From JAEZKC01 sp046546375 (GTDB taxonomy: Bacteria; Fibrobacterota; Chitinivibrionia; Chitinivibrionales; Chitinispirillaceae), in contig JBKGXV010000002.1 in assembly GCA_046546375.1 (NCBI GenBank), forward strand, positions 67,733-131,732: a DNA stretch of 64,000 nucleotides, read 5' to 3'. Below, in pieces: positions 51,587 to 59,653 of this stretch (position 1 is its first letter; every line of letters begins with the position of its first letter). The notes under the pieces were generated by a model. That model had not been told where the DNA came from, did no database searches, and saw only the letters and a program-made list of their open reading frames with translations. Both the position numbers and the translations under genes were made by a program.

Positions 51587-53578
51587 ATGAAAAAAATTCT
51601 CGTGGTCGGCGGAGTGGCAGGCGGGGCCAGTTTCAGTGCCCGCATGCGCCGTCTTGACGAATCTGCTCAGATAGTTATGTTCGAAAAGGGTGAGTATATA
51701 TCCTTTGCCAATTGCGGTCTGCCCTATCACATAGGTGGGGAAATCAGCGAGCGGGGGAATCTGATCATTCAGACACCCGAGAGTTTCGCCGGTCGTTTCA
51801 ATGTGGATGTGCGCAACCGTTCGGAAGTGGTGTCGGTGAATACCGAAAAGAAGACGGTCATGGTGAAGGGGCCGGAACATACCTATGAGGAAAGCTACGA
51901 TTATCTGGTGCTTTCACCCGGGGCGGCGCCGGTTCGCCCTCCCATACCGGGAATAGGGCATGAGAGGATATTCACTCTGCGCAACATTCCGGATATGGAC
52001 CGGATCAAACGTGAGCTCGATGAGAAATCCGTGAAGGAAGCCGTGGTGGTCGGTGGCGGATTCATCGGTCTTGAGATGGCCGAGAATCTTCATCACCGGG
52101 GAGTACGGGTGACTCTGGTGGAAGCCATGGATCAGGTTTTCGCACCTGCGGATCCGGAGATGGCTTATTCCGTGGCACAGCAGCTCAGGCTTCAGGGAAT
52201 CGATCTTGTAACCGGTACAGCCGCCAAGAGTTTCACCGAAACGGATCATGGCAGGCTTAAGGTGGATCTGGGCAGAAGGGAGCTTCAGGCCGATATGGTT
52301 GTTCTGGCCATAGGGGTGAGGCCCGATACCGGGTTTCTGCGTGGTTCCGGTGTGAAGCTGAGTGGGAAGGGGGCTGTGGTAGTGGATAACAGGCTCCGCA
52401 CCAGTTGCCAGGATGTTTTCGCTCTCGGGGATGCGGTGGAGGTTGGTGATTTCATTACAGGCAAGAAGGTGCATGTTCCGCTTGCCGGTCCGGCAAACAG
52501 GCAGGGACGCATTGTGGCTGATGTGATTTCCGGTCTGGATTCCGAATACAAAAACACTCAGGGGACTTCCATATGCAAGGTGTTCGATCTTACAGCGGCT
52601 GTCACCGGTCTTTCGGAGAAAAACGCCCGGAGGTACGGAGTGGAGTTTCTCAAGACCTACGTTCACTCCTCCGATCATGCGGGGTATTATCCCGGGGCAG
52701 CACCGGTCTCCATAAAGCTGCTTTTCTCTCCCGGTCAGGGCAGGGTGCTCGGAGCCCAGGTCATGGGGACCAGAGGGGTTGATAAGAGAATCGATGTTCT
52801 GGCTGCAGCGGTCCGTCACGGACTTACTGTTGGGGATCTTGCGGAGCTGGAGCTGGCGTATGCACCTCCCTACGGCAGTGCGAAGGATCCGGTGAATATT
52901 GCAGGTTTCACTGCTCAGAACATGCTCAACGGTATCACTTCCGTCAGATATTCCGAAGATGTTAAGGAGGCACTGGAGAAGGGGCATGTTCTTCTCGATG
53001 TCCGCACAGCTCAGGAGAGGGAGCTGGGTTTTATAGAGGGATCGGTGCATATACCTGTTGATGATCTGAGAAAACGGATGGGTGAGATTGACAAGCAAAA
53101 ACCGGTGCTGGTCTACTGCCAGGTGGGTCTGAGGGCGCATGTGGCGGTGAGAATGCTTGTTCAGAACGGTTTTGAGGCCTCAAATCTGTCCGGAGGGTAC
53201 AAAACGTACTGCTCCGTTTATCCCGTTGAAAAATCAGAAGAGAGAAGAAATCAAGAGGTGAAGGTAAGTGCGGCATGCGAACCTGTGTGTGAATCGGCGG
53301 GGAGTGAAAAGATCGTGATCGATGCCTGTGGTCTTCAGTGTCCCGGCCCGGTGATGAAACTCAAGGAAACGGTTTCGGGAATTCCGGAGGGTGCAACTGT
53401 GGAGATCCGTGCCACGGATCCCGGTTTTGTTGCCGATATTCCTTCCTGGTGTCAGTGTACCGGAAACAGGCTTGTTGATATGAATTCCGAGGATGGCACA
53501 TACAGGGCTGTGATCCAGAAAGCGAAACAGGGGAAATCCTCCTGTGATAGTAGTCCTTCAAAGGTGAATGCGAAATAA
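51587..53578 (+). CDS. CoA-disulfide reductase-rhodanese-TusA triple fusion
   Basis: A 663-residue cytoplasmic protein of three fused modules. First, a CoA-disulfide/persulfide reductase-like flavoprotein (about 1-450): GGVAGGASFSARMRR for FAD, the active Cys43 in SFANCGLPYHIGG, VVGGGFIGLEMAENL for NAD(P)H. Second, a rhodanese domain (about 455-545) with the sulfur-carrying Cys511 in YCQVGLRA. Third, a TusA/SirA-like domain (about 563-650) with Cys585 in GLQCPGPVMKLKE. The order suggests that sulfane sulfur from CoA-persulfide or polysulfide is passed rhodanese to TusA and on to the DsrE protein encoded next. AAGAGG precedes the ATG. The C-terminal tail (SSCDSSPSKVNAK) overlaps the next start by 11 nt. 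Confidence 0.93.
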   Translation: MKKILVVGGVAGGASFSARMRRLDESAQIVMFEKGEYISFANCGLPYHIGGEISERGNLIIQTPESFAGRFNVDVRNRSEVVSVNTEKKTVMVKGPEHTYEESYDYLVLSPGAAPVRPPIPGIGHERIFTLRNIPDMDRIKRELDEKSVKEAVVVGGGFIGLEMAENLHHRGVRVTLVEAMDQVFAPADPEMAYSVAQQLRLQGIDLVTGTAAKSFTETDHGRLKVDLGRRELQADMVVLAIGVRPDTGFLRGSGVKLSGKGAVVVDNRLRTSCQDVFALGDAVEVGDFITGKKVHVPLAGPANRQGRIVADVISGLDSEYKNTQGTSICKVFDLTAAVTGLSEKNARRYGVEFLKTYVHSSDHAGYYPGAAPVSIKLLFSPGQGRVLGAQVMGTRGVDKRIDVLAAAVRHGLTVGDLAELELAYAPPYGSAKDPVNIAGFTAQNMLNGITSVRYSEDVKEALEKGHVLLDVRTAQERELGFIEGSVHIPVDDLRKRMGEIDKQKPVLVYCQVGLRAHVAVRMLVQNGFEASNLSGGYKTYCSVYPVEKSEERRNQEVKVSAACEPVCESAGSEKIVIDACGLQCPGPVMKLKETVSGIPEGATVEIRATDPGFVADIPSWCQCTGNRLVDMNSEDGTYRAVIQKAKQGKSSCDSSPSKVNAK

Positions 53579-54038
53579 GACCATGGTGGTGTTCTCCAAT
53601 GATTTCGACAAAATGATGGCGGCGTTTATTATTGCCAACGGTGCGGCCTCGATGGGTTCCAGGGTCACTCTGTTTTTTACCTTCTGGGGTCTGAATCTGC
53701 TCAGGAGGAGCAATTACGTGAAGGTGAAGAAGAATTTCCTGGAGCGGATGTCCGGTTTCATGATGCCCCGGGGACCCGGGAAGCTTTCTCTTTCCAAAAT
53801 GCATATGGGCGGCATGGGGACAGCCATGATCAGGTATATCATGAACAAGAAAAATGTGTATTCTCTGCCGGTTCTGATGCAGGAGGCGAGGAGAAACGGT
53901 GTTCGGTTCGTGGCCTGTTCGATGTCCATGGATATTATGGGTATAAAGGAGGATGAGCTGATAGAGGGGGTTGAGCTTGGTGGAGTGGCTTCCTATCTTG
54001 GGGAGGCGGAGCAGTCGGGGTATAATCTGTTCATCTGA
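53568..54038 (+). CDS. DsrE/DsrF-family sulfur relay protein
   Basis: A 156-residue protein of the DsrE2 (DrsH-like) type. N-terminal TMVVFSNDFDKMMAAFIIANGAA is the family start, and the conserved sulfur-carrying Cys117 lies in VACSMSMDIMGI. FFTFWGLNLLRR and the Met-rich MHMGGMGTAMIRYIM segment fit DsrE2A-type proteins, which can associate with membranes. These proteins pass persulfide sulfur together with TusA and rhodanese. The start at 53568 overlaps the triple fusion gene. Ends before a strong terminator. Confidence 0.9.
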   Translation: MRNKTMVVFSNDFDKMMAAFIIANGAASMGSRVTLFFTFWGLNLLRRSNYVKVKKNFLERMSGFMMPRGPGKLSLSKMHMGGMGTAMIRYIMNKKNVYSLPVLMQEARRNGVRFVACSMSMDIMGIKEDELIEGVELGGVASYLGEAEQSGYNLFI

Positions 54039-54047
54039 TGATCACAT

Positions 54048-54088
54048 GTGCCCCGGAGGTGAAAATCACCTCCGGGGCACTGTTTTTT
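54048..54088 (+). terminator. Operon terminator built from the CCCCGGAGGTGA palindrome
   Basis: A perfect 15-bp stem, GTGCCCCGGAGGTGA (54048-54062) with its complement at 54066-54080, 3-nt loop, then TGTTTTTT. The same stem sequence recurs at 56222 and 56322 without the uridine run. Confidence 0.92.
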
Positions 54089-54333
54089 CAGCTATGGACC
54101 AGTTCGCCTGTTCTGAAGTACACATGATTTGTGTCCTCTTCTGGAGAATGATTTCAGAATGTATCAGAAAATCACCCCGGGATGCAAAAAAAATTCTCAA
54201 CAAAAAAACTCCACCCCACTTTTATCCTACTAAACAGTACTATACCACTTTTCATGACTGCGGCCGCATGTATTTTAAATAAAACAGACCGCAACCTCGC
54301 AGTTACAGTTTTCATCTCGAGAGGACAATTTTC

Positions 54334-56154
54334 ATGAGCCCGACTGACAAAATCTTCGATGAACAGGAATCGCAGAAAAAGGAAAATCTGGATGCTTCCA
54401 CTCCCCCGGAAAACACCGGCCCGGTGGGGGAAATCGAGGAAGATGATGTGTTTGAAATTGAAATCTCATCTGACGCTGCTGCAGGTCCGGATGAAAGTAA
54501 CGTGTCCACAGAAGAGAAACCGGCTCAATCCGATGATGGTACAGAAGATGCCGGTATTTCAGAAGAGAGTGTCTCTGAATCGCAGCCTTCTCCCGACCTG
54601 GAAGAGGAGGAGGCGCTTCAGAAGAAGAAGAAAAAGGGACTGAAGTTATTCAAGGGGCTTGGCAGAAAAAAGAAAAAATCTGAAGAAGCTGAGGATCTGG
54701 ACGAGTTACGGGATCAGGACCAGAAAAGTGAAAAGGGCAGCATACCTGAAGATGCTCAGGATGTTACTTCAGAGGATAACTTGTCTGAAGAAATGAAGGA
54801 AACTGAGCCGCAGAATGAGACAGATAGCGATGAGGAAGAAGTGGATATTTTCGATTTGGGTGCTGATGATTCTGCAGATCAGGAAAAAAATACCGAAGAA
54901 AAACCTGAGGAGAGTGAAGAAAAAGAACAGGTTGTTTCTGAGGAGGTGAAACCGGAAGCGGATTCGGAGGTGTTGCCGGAAGATCAGGACGGTGACACTG
55001 GTACCATCGAAGAAGAATCGAAAGAGGAGCAGGAACCGCTTTCCGATGAACAGGCTGAAAGCGAGGATGAGCAAACTGAAACTGCTTCTTCTGATGTTGA
55101 AAAGAGTGCCGACGATGAGAATCAGACCGATGAAGAGGTGGATTTATTTGCGTTGGATGATTCTGAGCAGGAGAAAAGAGAAGATGTTCCTGCTGATGGT
55201 GGAGATATTGAAACAAAATCAGATGATGAAAATGAATCTGTTGAGACCGGCAGTGACGCAGATATCTCATCCGAGGAAATGGGAGATACCGACAGTTTGG
55301 ATGAGGACGAATCTGAGCTGAAGGACGGTAAAGGCAAACCTAAGGGAATTCTGAAGTGGTTTGGTAAAAAGAAAAAGAAAAAAGATGAAGAATTCGAAGA
55401 AGAAACTGATTCAGAAAAGAACAGTGATTCTGATAAACTGGAAGAAAGTGCTGTTTCAGAGTTAGATAATGACGGTGATAAAGATGAAGAGAATGCAACC
55501 CAGACAGCGGATACAGAAGAGCAGAATGCTGAGGAAGAGGATGTGTTCGAATTCGATATCGGGGATGCTCCAGTTTCGCAAGAAGCTGATCAGAGTGAAA
55601 GTGAAGAAGCAGAAAAGACTGATGAACAGTCTGTTAAGGAAGAAAAAGAGGATGTCGCCTCTGAAGATGTTGAGGTTGAGAAGGAAATGCCGCAAGCGGA
55701 TACTTCCGTCAAAGCACAGGAATATGCAGATGCCGAGCCGCTGTTTTCCAAAATCGCTCATGTCTGTCTTAATGTGAAGGATCTTCGGAGATCGATTGAT
55801 TTTTATGCAAAGCTCGGCTTCAGGAAAAAATTCTGTTTCCATAAGGATGGCCAGCTTTATGGAATATATTTGGAATTTGGTTCGGGTAATTTCATTGAGC
55901 TTTTCGAGGATAAAGATCTTGATCTGAATCTGCCCAATGCCCGTTTGGCTCATTTCTGTCTGGAAACGGATGATATCGACAAATCCATGGAGATTTTAAA
56001 GGAGAGAGGAATCGATTTCACTGAAAAAAAGCTCGGGTGTGACAATACGTATCAGATCTGGCTGACAGACCCGGATGGAAACAAATTTGAGCTTCATCAG
56101 TATACCGATAAAAGTTCCCAGCTAGTGGAGGGGGATGTAGAAGTAGACTGGTAA
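54334..56154 (+). CDS. Acidic disordered protein with C-terminal glyoxalase/VOC domain
   Basis: A 606-residue cytoplasmic-looking protein with no signal peptide. Residues 1-465 are extremely rich in Glu, Asp and Ser and surely disordered. Four related motifs stand out at about 37-44 (DDVFEIEI), 168-175 (EVDIFDLG), 268-275 (EVDLFALD) and 402-410 (DVFEFDIGD), with two Lys-rich patches (about 95-115 KKKKKGLKLFKGLG, and 332-350 KGILKWFGKKKKKK). Residues about 470-595 form a VOC domain (SKIAHVCLNVKDLRRSIDFYAKLGF, ARLAHFCLETDDIDKS, DPDGNKFELHQY) like lactoylglutathione lyase; metal ligands His, Glu, His and Glu are plausible. The enzyme activity is not certain. Monocistronic with a strong terminator. 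Confidence 0.85.
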   Translation: MSPTDKIFDEQESQKKENLDASTPPENTGPVGEIEEDDVFEIEISSDAAAGPDESNVSTEEKPAQSDDGTEDAGISEESVSESQPSPDLEEEEALQKKKKKGLKLFKGLGRKKKKSEEAEDLDELRDQDQKSEKGSIPEDAQDVTSEDNLSEEMKETEPQNETDSDEEEVDIFDLGADDSADQEKNTEEKPEESEEKEQVVSEEVKPEADSEVLPEDQDGDTGTIEEESKEEQEPLSDEQAESEDEQTETASSDVEKSADDENQTDEEVDLFALDDSEQEKREDVPADGGDIETKSDDENESVETGSDADISSEEMGDTDSLDEDESELKDGKGKPKGILKWFGKKKKKKDEEFEEETDSEKNSDSDKLEESAVSELDNDGDKDEENATQTADTEEQNAEEEDVFEFDIGDAPVSQEADQSESEEAEKTDEQSVKEEKEDVASEDVEVEKEMPQADTSVKAQEYADAEPLFSKIAHVCLNVKDLRRSIDFYAKLGFRKKFCFHKDGQLYGIYLEFGSGNFIELFEDKDLDLNLPNARLAHFCLETDDIDKSMEILKERGIDFTEKKLGCDNTYQIWLTDPDGNKFELHQYTDKSSQLVEGDVEVDW

Positions 56155-56174
56155 TCCTTTTTGGAATTGACATC

Positions 56175-56210
56175 AAGCCGTATGGATCTTCTGTCCATAC
56201 GGCTTTTATC
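56175..56210 (+). terminator. Terminator of the acidic VOC-domain gene
   Basis: AAGCCGTATGGA (56175-56186) with TCCATACGGCTT (56194-56205), 7-nt loop, then TTATC. Confidence 0.88.
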
Positions 56211-56221
56211 ATATTGGTAGC

Positions 56222-56268
56222 TGCCCCGGAGGTGAATCGGATGACGGATCATAAAATCATCCGGGGCA
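56222..56268. repeat. SD/anti-SD palindrome, copy 2
   Basis: TGCCCCGGAGGTGA (56222-56235) and TCATCCGGGGCA (56257-56268) around a 21-nt loop. Arms are imperfect, lacking two bases on the right. Same core as the terminator at 54048 but no uridine run. Confidence 0.8.
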
Positions 56269-56321
56269 CCATAGAGAATGTCTGAATTATGTCTGCACCA
56301 AAACGAAATGATTCACCGATA

Positions 56322-56365
56322 CCCCGGAGGTGAAATACCGATTTTTCATAAAATCACCTCCGGGG
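56322..56365. repeat. SD/anti-SD palindrome, copy 3
   Basis: CCCCGGAGGTGA (56322-56333) and TCACCTCCGGGG (56354-56365), perfect 12-bp arms, 20-nt loop. The loop shares CATAAAATCA with copy 2. Between the two copies and up to 56442 nothing else is recognised. Confidence 0.85.
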
Positions 56366-56442
56366 AAACGATATACTCGTTTCCCCATATTTCGCTTTGA
56401 AACCGTACATACTGTTCGTTATCCAACAAAAGCAAATCATAC

Positions 56443-57569
56443 ATGATTTATTTCGACCATAATGCCACAACACCTGTCCTGCAGGTCAGAGAGGTTATGA
56501 ATGAAGCTATGGAACTCTATTGGGGGAATCCATCCTCCATTCACTCTGCGGGACGGAGCGCGTTTGCGCAACTTGAAAAAGCTCGCGAACGACTCGCTTC
56601 ACTCATAAATGCTTCGGCCGATGAAATCTATTTCACTTCCGGAGGTACCGAAGCTGACAATCTGGCGTTGTTTGGATACTTCGGGCATAACCTCAAGCCA
56701 AACTGTACTATTCCGCTATAGAGCATCCGGCAGTGGCGGGACCTGCCCAAACACTTCAAATGGAATAGAGTGCTGTACGGTTCCGGTTGATACAGAAGGA
56801 ACTGTGAAGCTTGATCTTCTGGAGTGTATGAAGGAAAACAATGGTGCTTTGATATCCATAATGGCAGCCAGTAATGAAATCGGCACCGTGCAGCCGCTAA
56901 AGGAAATCGGCGGGATTGCATCAGAAAATAGTGCGGTTTTCCATTGCGATGCAGTTCAGGCGCTCGGAAAAGTTCCCCTGGATGTGAAAAAGAACAATAT
57001 CGGTCTGATGTCGCTTTCTTCCCACAAGATTTCCGGACCCAAAGGGGTAGGGGCTCTGTATGTGAAACGGGATCTGGAACTCGTCCCAAGGATGTTCGGA
57101 GGAGCACAGGAGCGGGGACTCAGGTCGGGCACGCAGAATGTACCTGCTGTACTTGGGTTTGTCAAAGCTGCTGAAATTGCTTGTGAAAATGTGCAGAGCA
57201 GTTCCCAGCATCTCTTTTCACTCACAGAGTATATGTATTCACGGATCTGCAGTTCAATATCAGGTGTGCTGCGAAACGGACATCCTGAAAAGAGGCTCCC
57301 CGGCACGCTCAACATCAGTATCCCGGGAGTGGAAACGCAGATCATGGTTGCTTCACTGGATCAGGAAGGTTTCTGCATTTCAGGCGGTTCTGCCTGTCAG
57401 TCCGGAGCGCTTGACCCCCTCTTCGGTTCTTCTGGCCATCGGCCGCAGGTTTCAGGAGGCTGCCTGCAGTGTCCGCATCTCTCTGGGCCCCTCCAATACC
57501 CGCGAGGAAGTGGATATGTTTGTAGCGGCTCTCAAAAGGATCTCGGACAGAATAAGAGGAGAGTGGTAA
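56443..57569 (+). pseudogene. Cysteine desulfurase (NifS/IscS family), broken by three indels
   Basis: Reading across three frames recovers a nearly complete PLP-dependent cysteine desulfurase, the enzyme that makes persulfide for Fe-S and sulfur relay. Frame 1 (56443-56712) gives FDHNATTPV and TSGGTEADNLALFGY. A one-base loss near 56712 leads to frame 3 (AIEHPAVAGPAQTL). A second loss near 56756 leads to frame 2, with AASNEIGTVQP, FHCDAVQALGK, the PLP-lysine loop SSHKISGPKG and the catalytic Cys in SGGSACQSG. An extra C in the run at 57415-57419 then leads back to frame 3 (PSSVLLAIGRRF to RIRGEW). No frame alone spans the active site plus C-terminus, so a working enzyme is unlikely unless these are sequencing errors. 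Confidence 0.85.
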
Positions 57570-57570
57570 T

Positions 57571-57616
57571 CACTTCGACTTCCGGTCGTGCGGATCAGGA
57601 AATCGAAGTGGTCTTT
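57571..57616. terminator. Weak hairpin between the pseudogene and the dehydrogenase gene
   Basis: CACTTCGA (57571-57578) and TCGAAGTG (57603-57610), with an inner TTCC/GGAA. The uridine run is poor on both strands. It lies between convergent ends. Confidence 0.4.
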
Positions 57617-57635
57617 GTATACCGGGCGATTCAGC

Positions 57636-58685
57636 TTACCAGCATTTTCCTTTTTCCTGCCGGACACATTTGCCTTCCGAACACCGGTAGCAGATTTCGT
57701 GGGGATAATTGTCTTCATCGTGCATCAGGCGGATATTTTCCATAGTGGTCTTTGCTATTCCCTCCAATGCTTCTCTGGTGAAGAATGCCTGGTGAGAGGT
57801 GATGATCACGTTGGGGAAAGTCATGAGTCTGGCCAGGACATCATCGCCTATTGCTTCCGCTGAAAAATCCTCGAAGAAGTAATCCCCCTCCTCTTCATAG
57901 ACATCCAGACCTGCAGCTCCCACTTTTTTGGATTTGAGCCCCCCTATAAGGTCCTGGGTGTTGATCAGTTTGCCTCGCCCGGTGTTGATGATCATTACTC
58001 CGTCTTTCATTTTTGATATGCTCTGGGAATTGATCATGTATACGTTATCCGGAGTAAGCGGGCAGTGAAGAGTGATGACATCGCTTTTGCGGTAGAGTTC
58101 ATCCAGCTCCACATACTCCACATTGTGCTCCTGGGCGAACTTTCTGTCCGGATAGACATCGAAGGCAAGTATGTTCATACCGAAACCCCTGAGGATTTCG
58201 ATTGCCACTTTTCCTATTTTACCCGTTCCGACCACTCCGGCCGTTTTTTCATACATGTCGAAACCGAGAAGCCCGCTGAGAGTGAAATTGTTTTCTCTGG
58301 TGCGGATATAGGCTTTGTGTGTTTTTCTGTTGAGAGCCATCATGAGCGCCACTGCGTGTTCGGCAACCGCATGAGGGGAATAGGCGGGAACCCTGGTCAC
58401 ATGGATTTTCCCGTACGCGTGCTGCAGGTTGACATTGTTATACCCTGCGCTGCGTAGAGTCAGCTGCCGTGTACCGTGTTCATAGAGTTCATCCAGCATG
58501 GGCGCAGTGATGATATCGTTCACAAACGCGCATACGACTTCATACCCTTTGGCGAGAGGAACTGTATCGGGAGTCAGATGAGGGGTGAAATAACGAATTT
58601 CATATCCGTACTGTTCATTGATTTTGTTGAAAAATTCCTTATCGTACGGTTTGGCATCAAAAAATGCGATTTTCACCTTTTTCAT
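57636..58685 (-). CDS. ldhA: D-2-hydroxyacid dehydrogenase, D-lactate dehydrogenase-like
   Basis: A 349-residue NAD-dependent dehydrogenase. The NAD-binding loop GVVGTGKIGKVAIEI lies near 150-165. The catalytic Arg, Glu and His are seen in NTGRGKLI, LDVYEEE and ITSHQAFFT. The N-terminus (KKVKIAFFDAKPYDKEFF) and overall length match fermentative D-lactate dehydrogenases, so pyruvate to D-lactate is the likely reaction, in keeping with the anaerobic NrdD. The C-terminus carries four Cys (CYRCSEGKCVRQEKGKCW), a feature of some LdhA. AAGGAGA precedes the ATG. Confidence 0.85.
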   Translation of the reverse strand: MKKVKIAFFDAKPYDKEFFNKINEQYGYEIRYFTPHLTPDTVPLAKGYEVVCAFVNDIITAPMLDELYEHGTRQLTLRSAGYNNVNLQHAYGKIHVTRVPAYSPHAVAEHAVALMMALNRKTHKAYIRTRENNFTLSGLLGFDMYEKTAGVVGTGKIGKVAIEILRGFGMNILAFDVYPDRKFAQEHNVEYVELDELYRKSDVITLHCPLTPDNVYMINSQSISKMKDGVMIINTGRGKLINTQDLIGGLKSKKVGAAGLDVYEEEGDYFFEDFSAEAIGDDVLARLMTFPNVIITSHQAFFTREALEGIAKTTMENIRLMHDEDNYPHEICYRCSEGKCVRQEKGKCW

Positions 58686-58740
58686 ACATTCTCCTTGAGA
58701 TGAACTGAAATCTGCGTGTCATAAAATCCTTTAGTATGCA

Positions 58741-59466
58741 TCAAAAATCGTGCCGTTCAGCTTCAGGTTTGTTTCCAAGCAGCTTTCCGAGCAGGTTGTC
58801 TATCAGTCGATGGTTACTTTCAATATGCTTTTGAGCTTCGGATCTGATCACAGAGGGTTTCTGAATAAAGGGAGATTCAACAAGTTCATCGGCGCATTTT
58901 CCAAGCAGGTTCTCTATTGTCTCTTTGGTTATTTCTGGGTGGAACTGCAGAGCCACGATCTGATCTCCATATACAAACCCCTGGTTGAGGCAGGCTTCGC
59001 TGGAGCCGATCCGGTGAGCCCCCCGGGGAACAGAAAAGGTGTCCCCGTGCCAGTGAAAGGTAGTGAACCGGGAGGGAAAACCGTGAAACAGGCGGTGTTT
59101 TGCGGCGTCTGGGTCCAGTTCCACTTTATGCCACCCGATCTCTTTATATCTGTTTTTCTGAACCGCTGCACCCATCACATCCGCTACAAGCTGAGCCCCG
59201 AGGCAGATTCCCAGGATTTTCTTGCCAAATCTCAGAGACTGTTCGATGAGATTTCTTTCAGGATTCAGCCAGGGATATTTGCTGACTTCATAGATATTCA
59301 TGGGCCCGCCCAACACCACCAGTGCATCGAATGATTGGGTATCGGGGATCGTTCGTTGGTGTGACAGATCTGTTGTACAGGTCTGGAATCCTAGCTTGGC
59401 GGCAGCTTCCTTTAGATAGCCCGGGGTTTCAAAAGAGATATTCTGGATAAAGTGGATGCGATGCAT
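58741..59466 (-). CDS. Class I glutamine amidotransferase-like protein
   Basis: A 241-residue GATase1 domain protein resembling GMP synthase N-terminal domains and GuaA-like stand-alone amidotransferases. The triad is complete: nucleophile Cys88 in GICLGAQL, His176 and Glu178 in LQFHPEIT. VVLGGPMNIYEVSKYPWL is the usual oxyanion region. The synthetase partner is not fused, so the acceptor is unknown; relatives act on glutamyl compounds. About 55 nt before the dehydrogenase gene, same strand, so co-transcription is possible. Confidence 0.82.
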   Translation of the reverse strand: MHRIHFIQNISFETPGYLKEAAAKLGFQTCTTDLSHQRTIPDTQSFDALVVLGGPMNIYEVSKYPWLNPERNLIEQSLRFGKKILGICLGAQLVADVMGAAVQKNRYKEIGWHKVELDPDAAKHRLFHGFPSRFTTFHWHGDTFSVPRGAHRIGSSEACLNQGFVYGDQIVALQFHPEITKETIENLLGKCADELVESPFIQKPSVIRSEAQKHIESNHRLIDNLLGKLLGNKPEAERHDF

Positions 59467-59653
59467 CTATTGTCCTTAAAACCATGAAGTACTCTCATAA
59501 TATAGATATCCCGGTTTGATGGTTCAACGTGGCAGCACGTTTGTTGATCTAAGGAGGGTTTTGCTCCCCCAATTTCACACTTCAATCCCACACTCACCTC
59601 CGCACAAATCTATTTTCCCTCTTTACCTCGATTCCGCTCAGAAAGGTTTTCTG

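Noticed and set aside
54764..55321. Several His/Pro-, Phe/Leu- or Met/Lys-rich frames overlapping the acidic gene
   Set aside because: They are shadows of GAA/GAG/GAT-rich codons in other frames.
56322..56365. Fragment of a 16S rRNA gene because of TCACCTCC
   Set aside because: The match is limited to the octamer within a palindrome; flanks do not resemble 16S.
56700..56770. Programmed frameshifting in the desulfurase
   Set aside because: No slippery heptamer with a downstream structure is apparent at the first two sites, and three shifts in one gene point to decay.
56609..57745. A single 378-residue gene in frame 2 across the desulfurase
   Set aside because: Only the middle part has desulfurase motifs; both ends of the family are in other frames, so it is part of a pseudogene.
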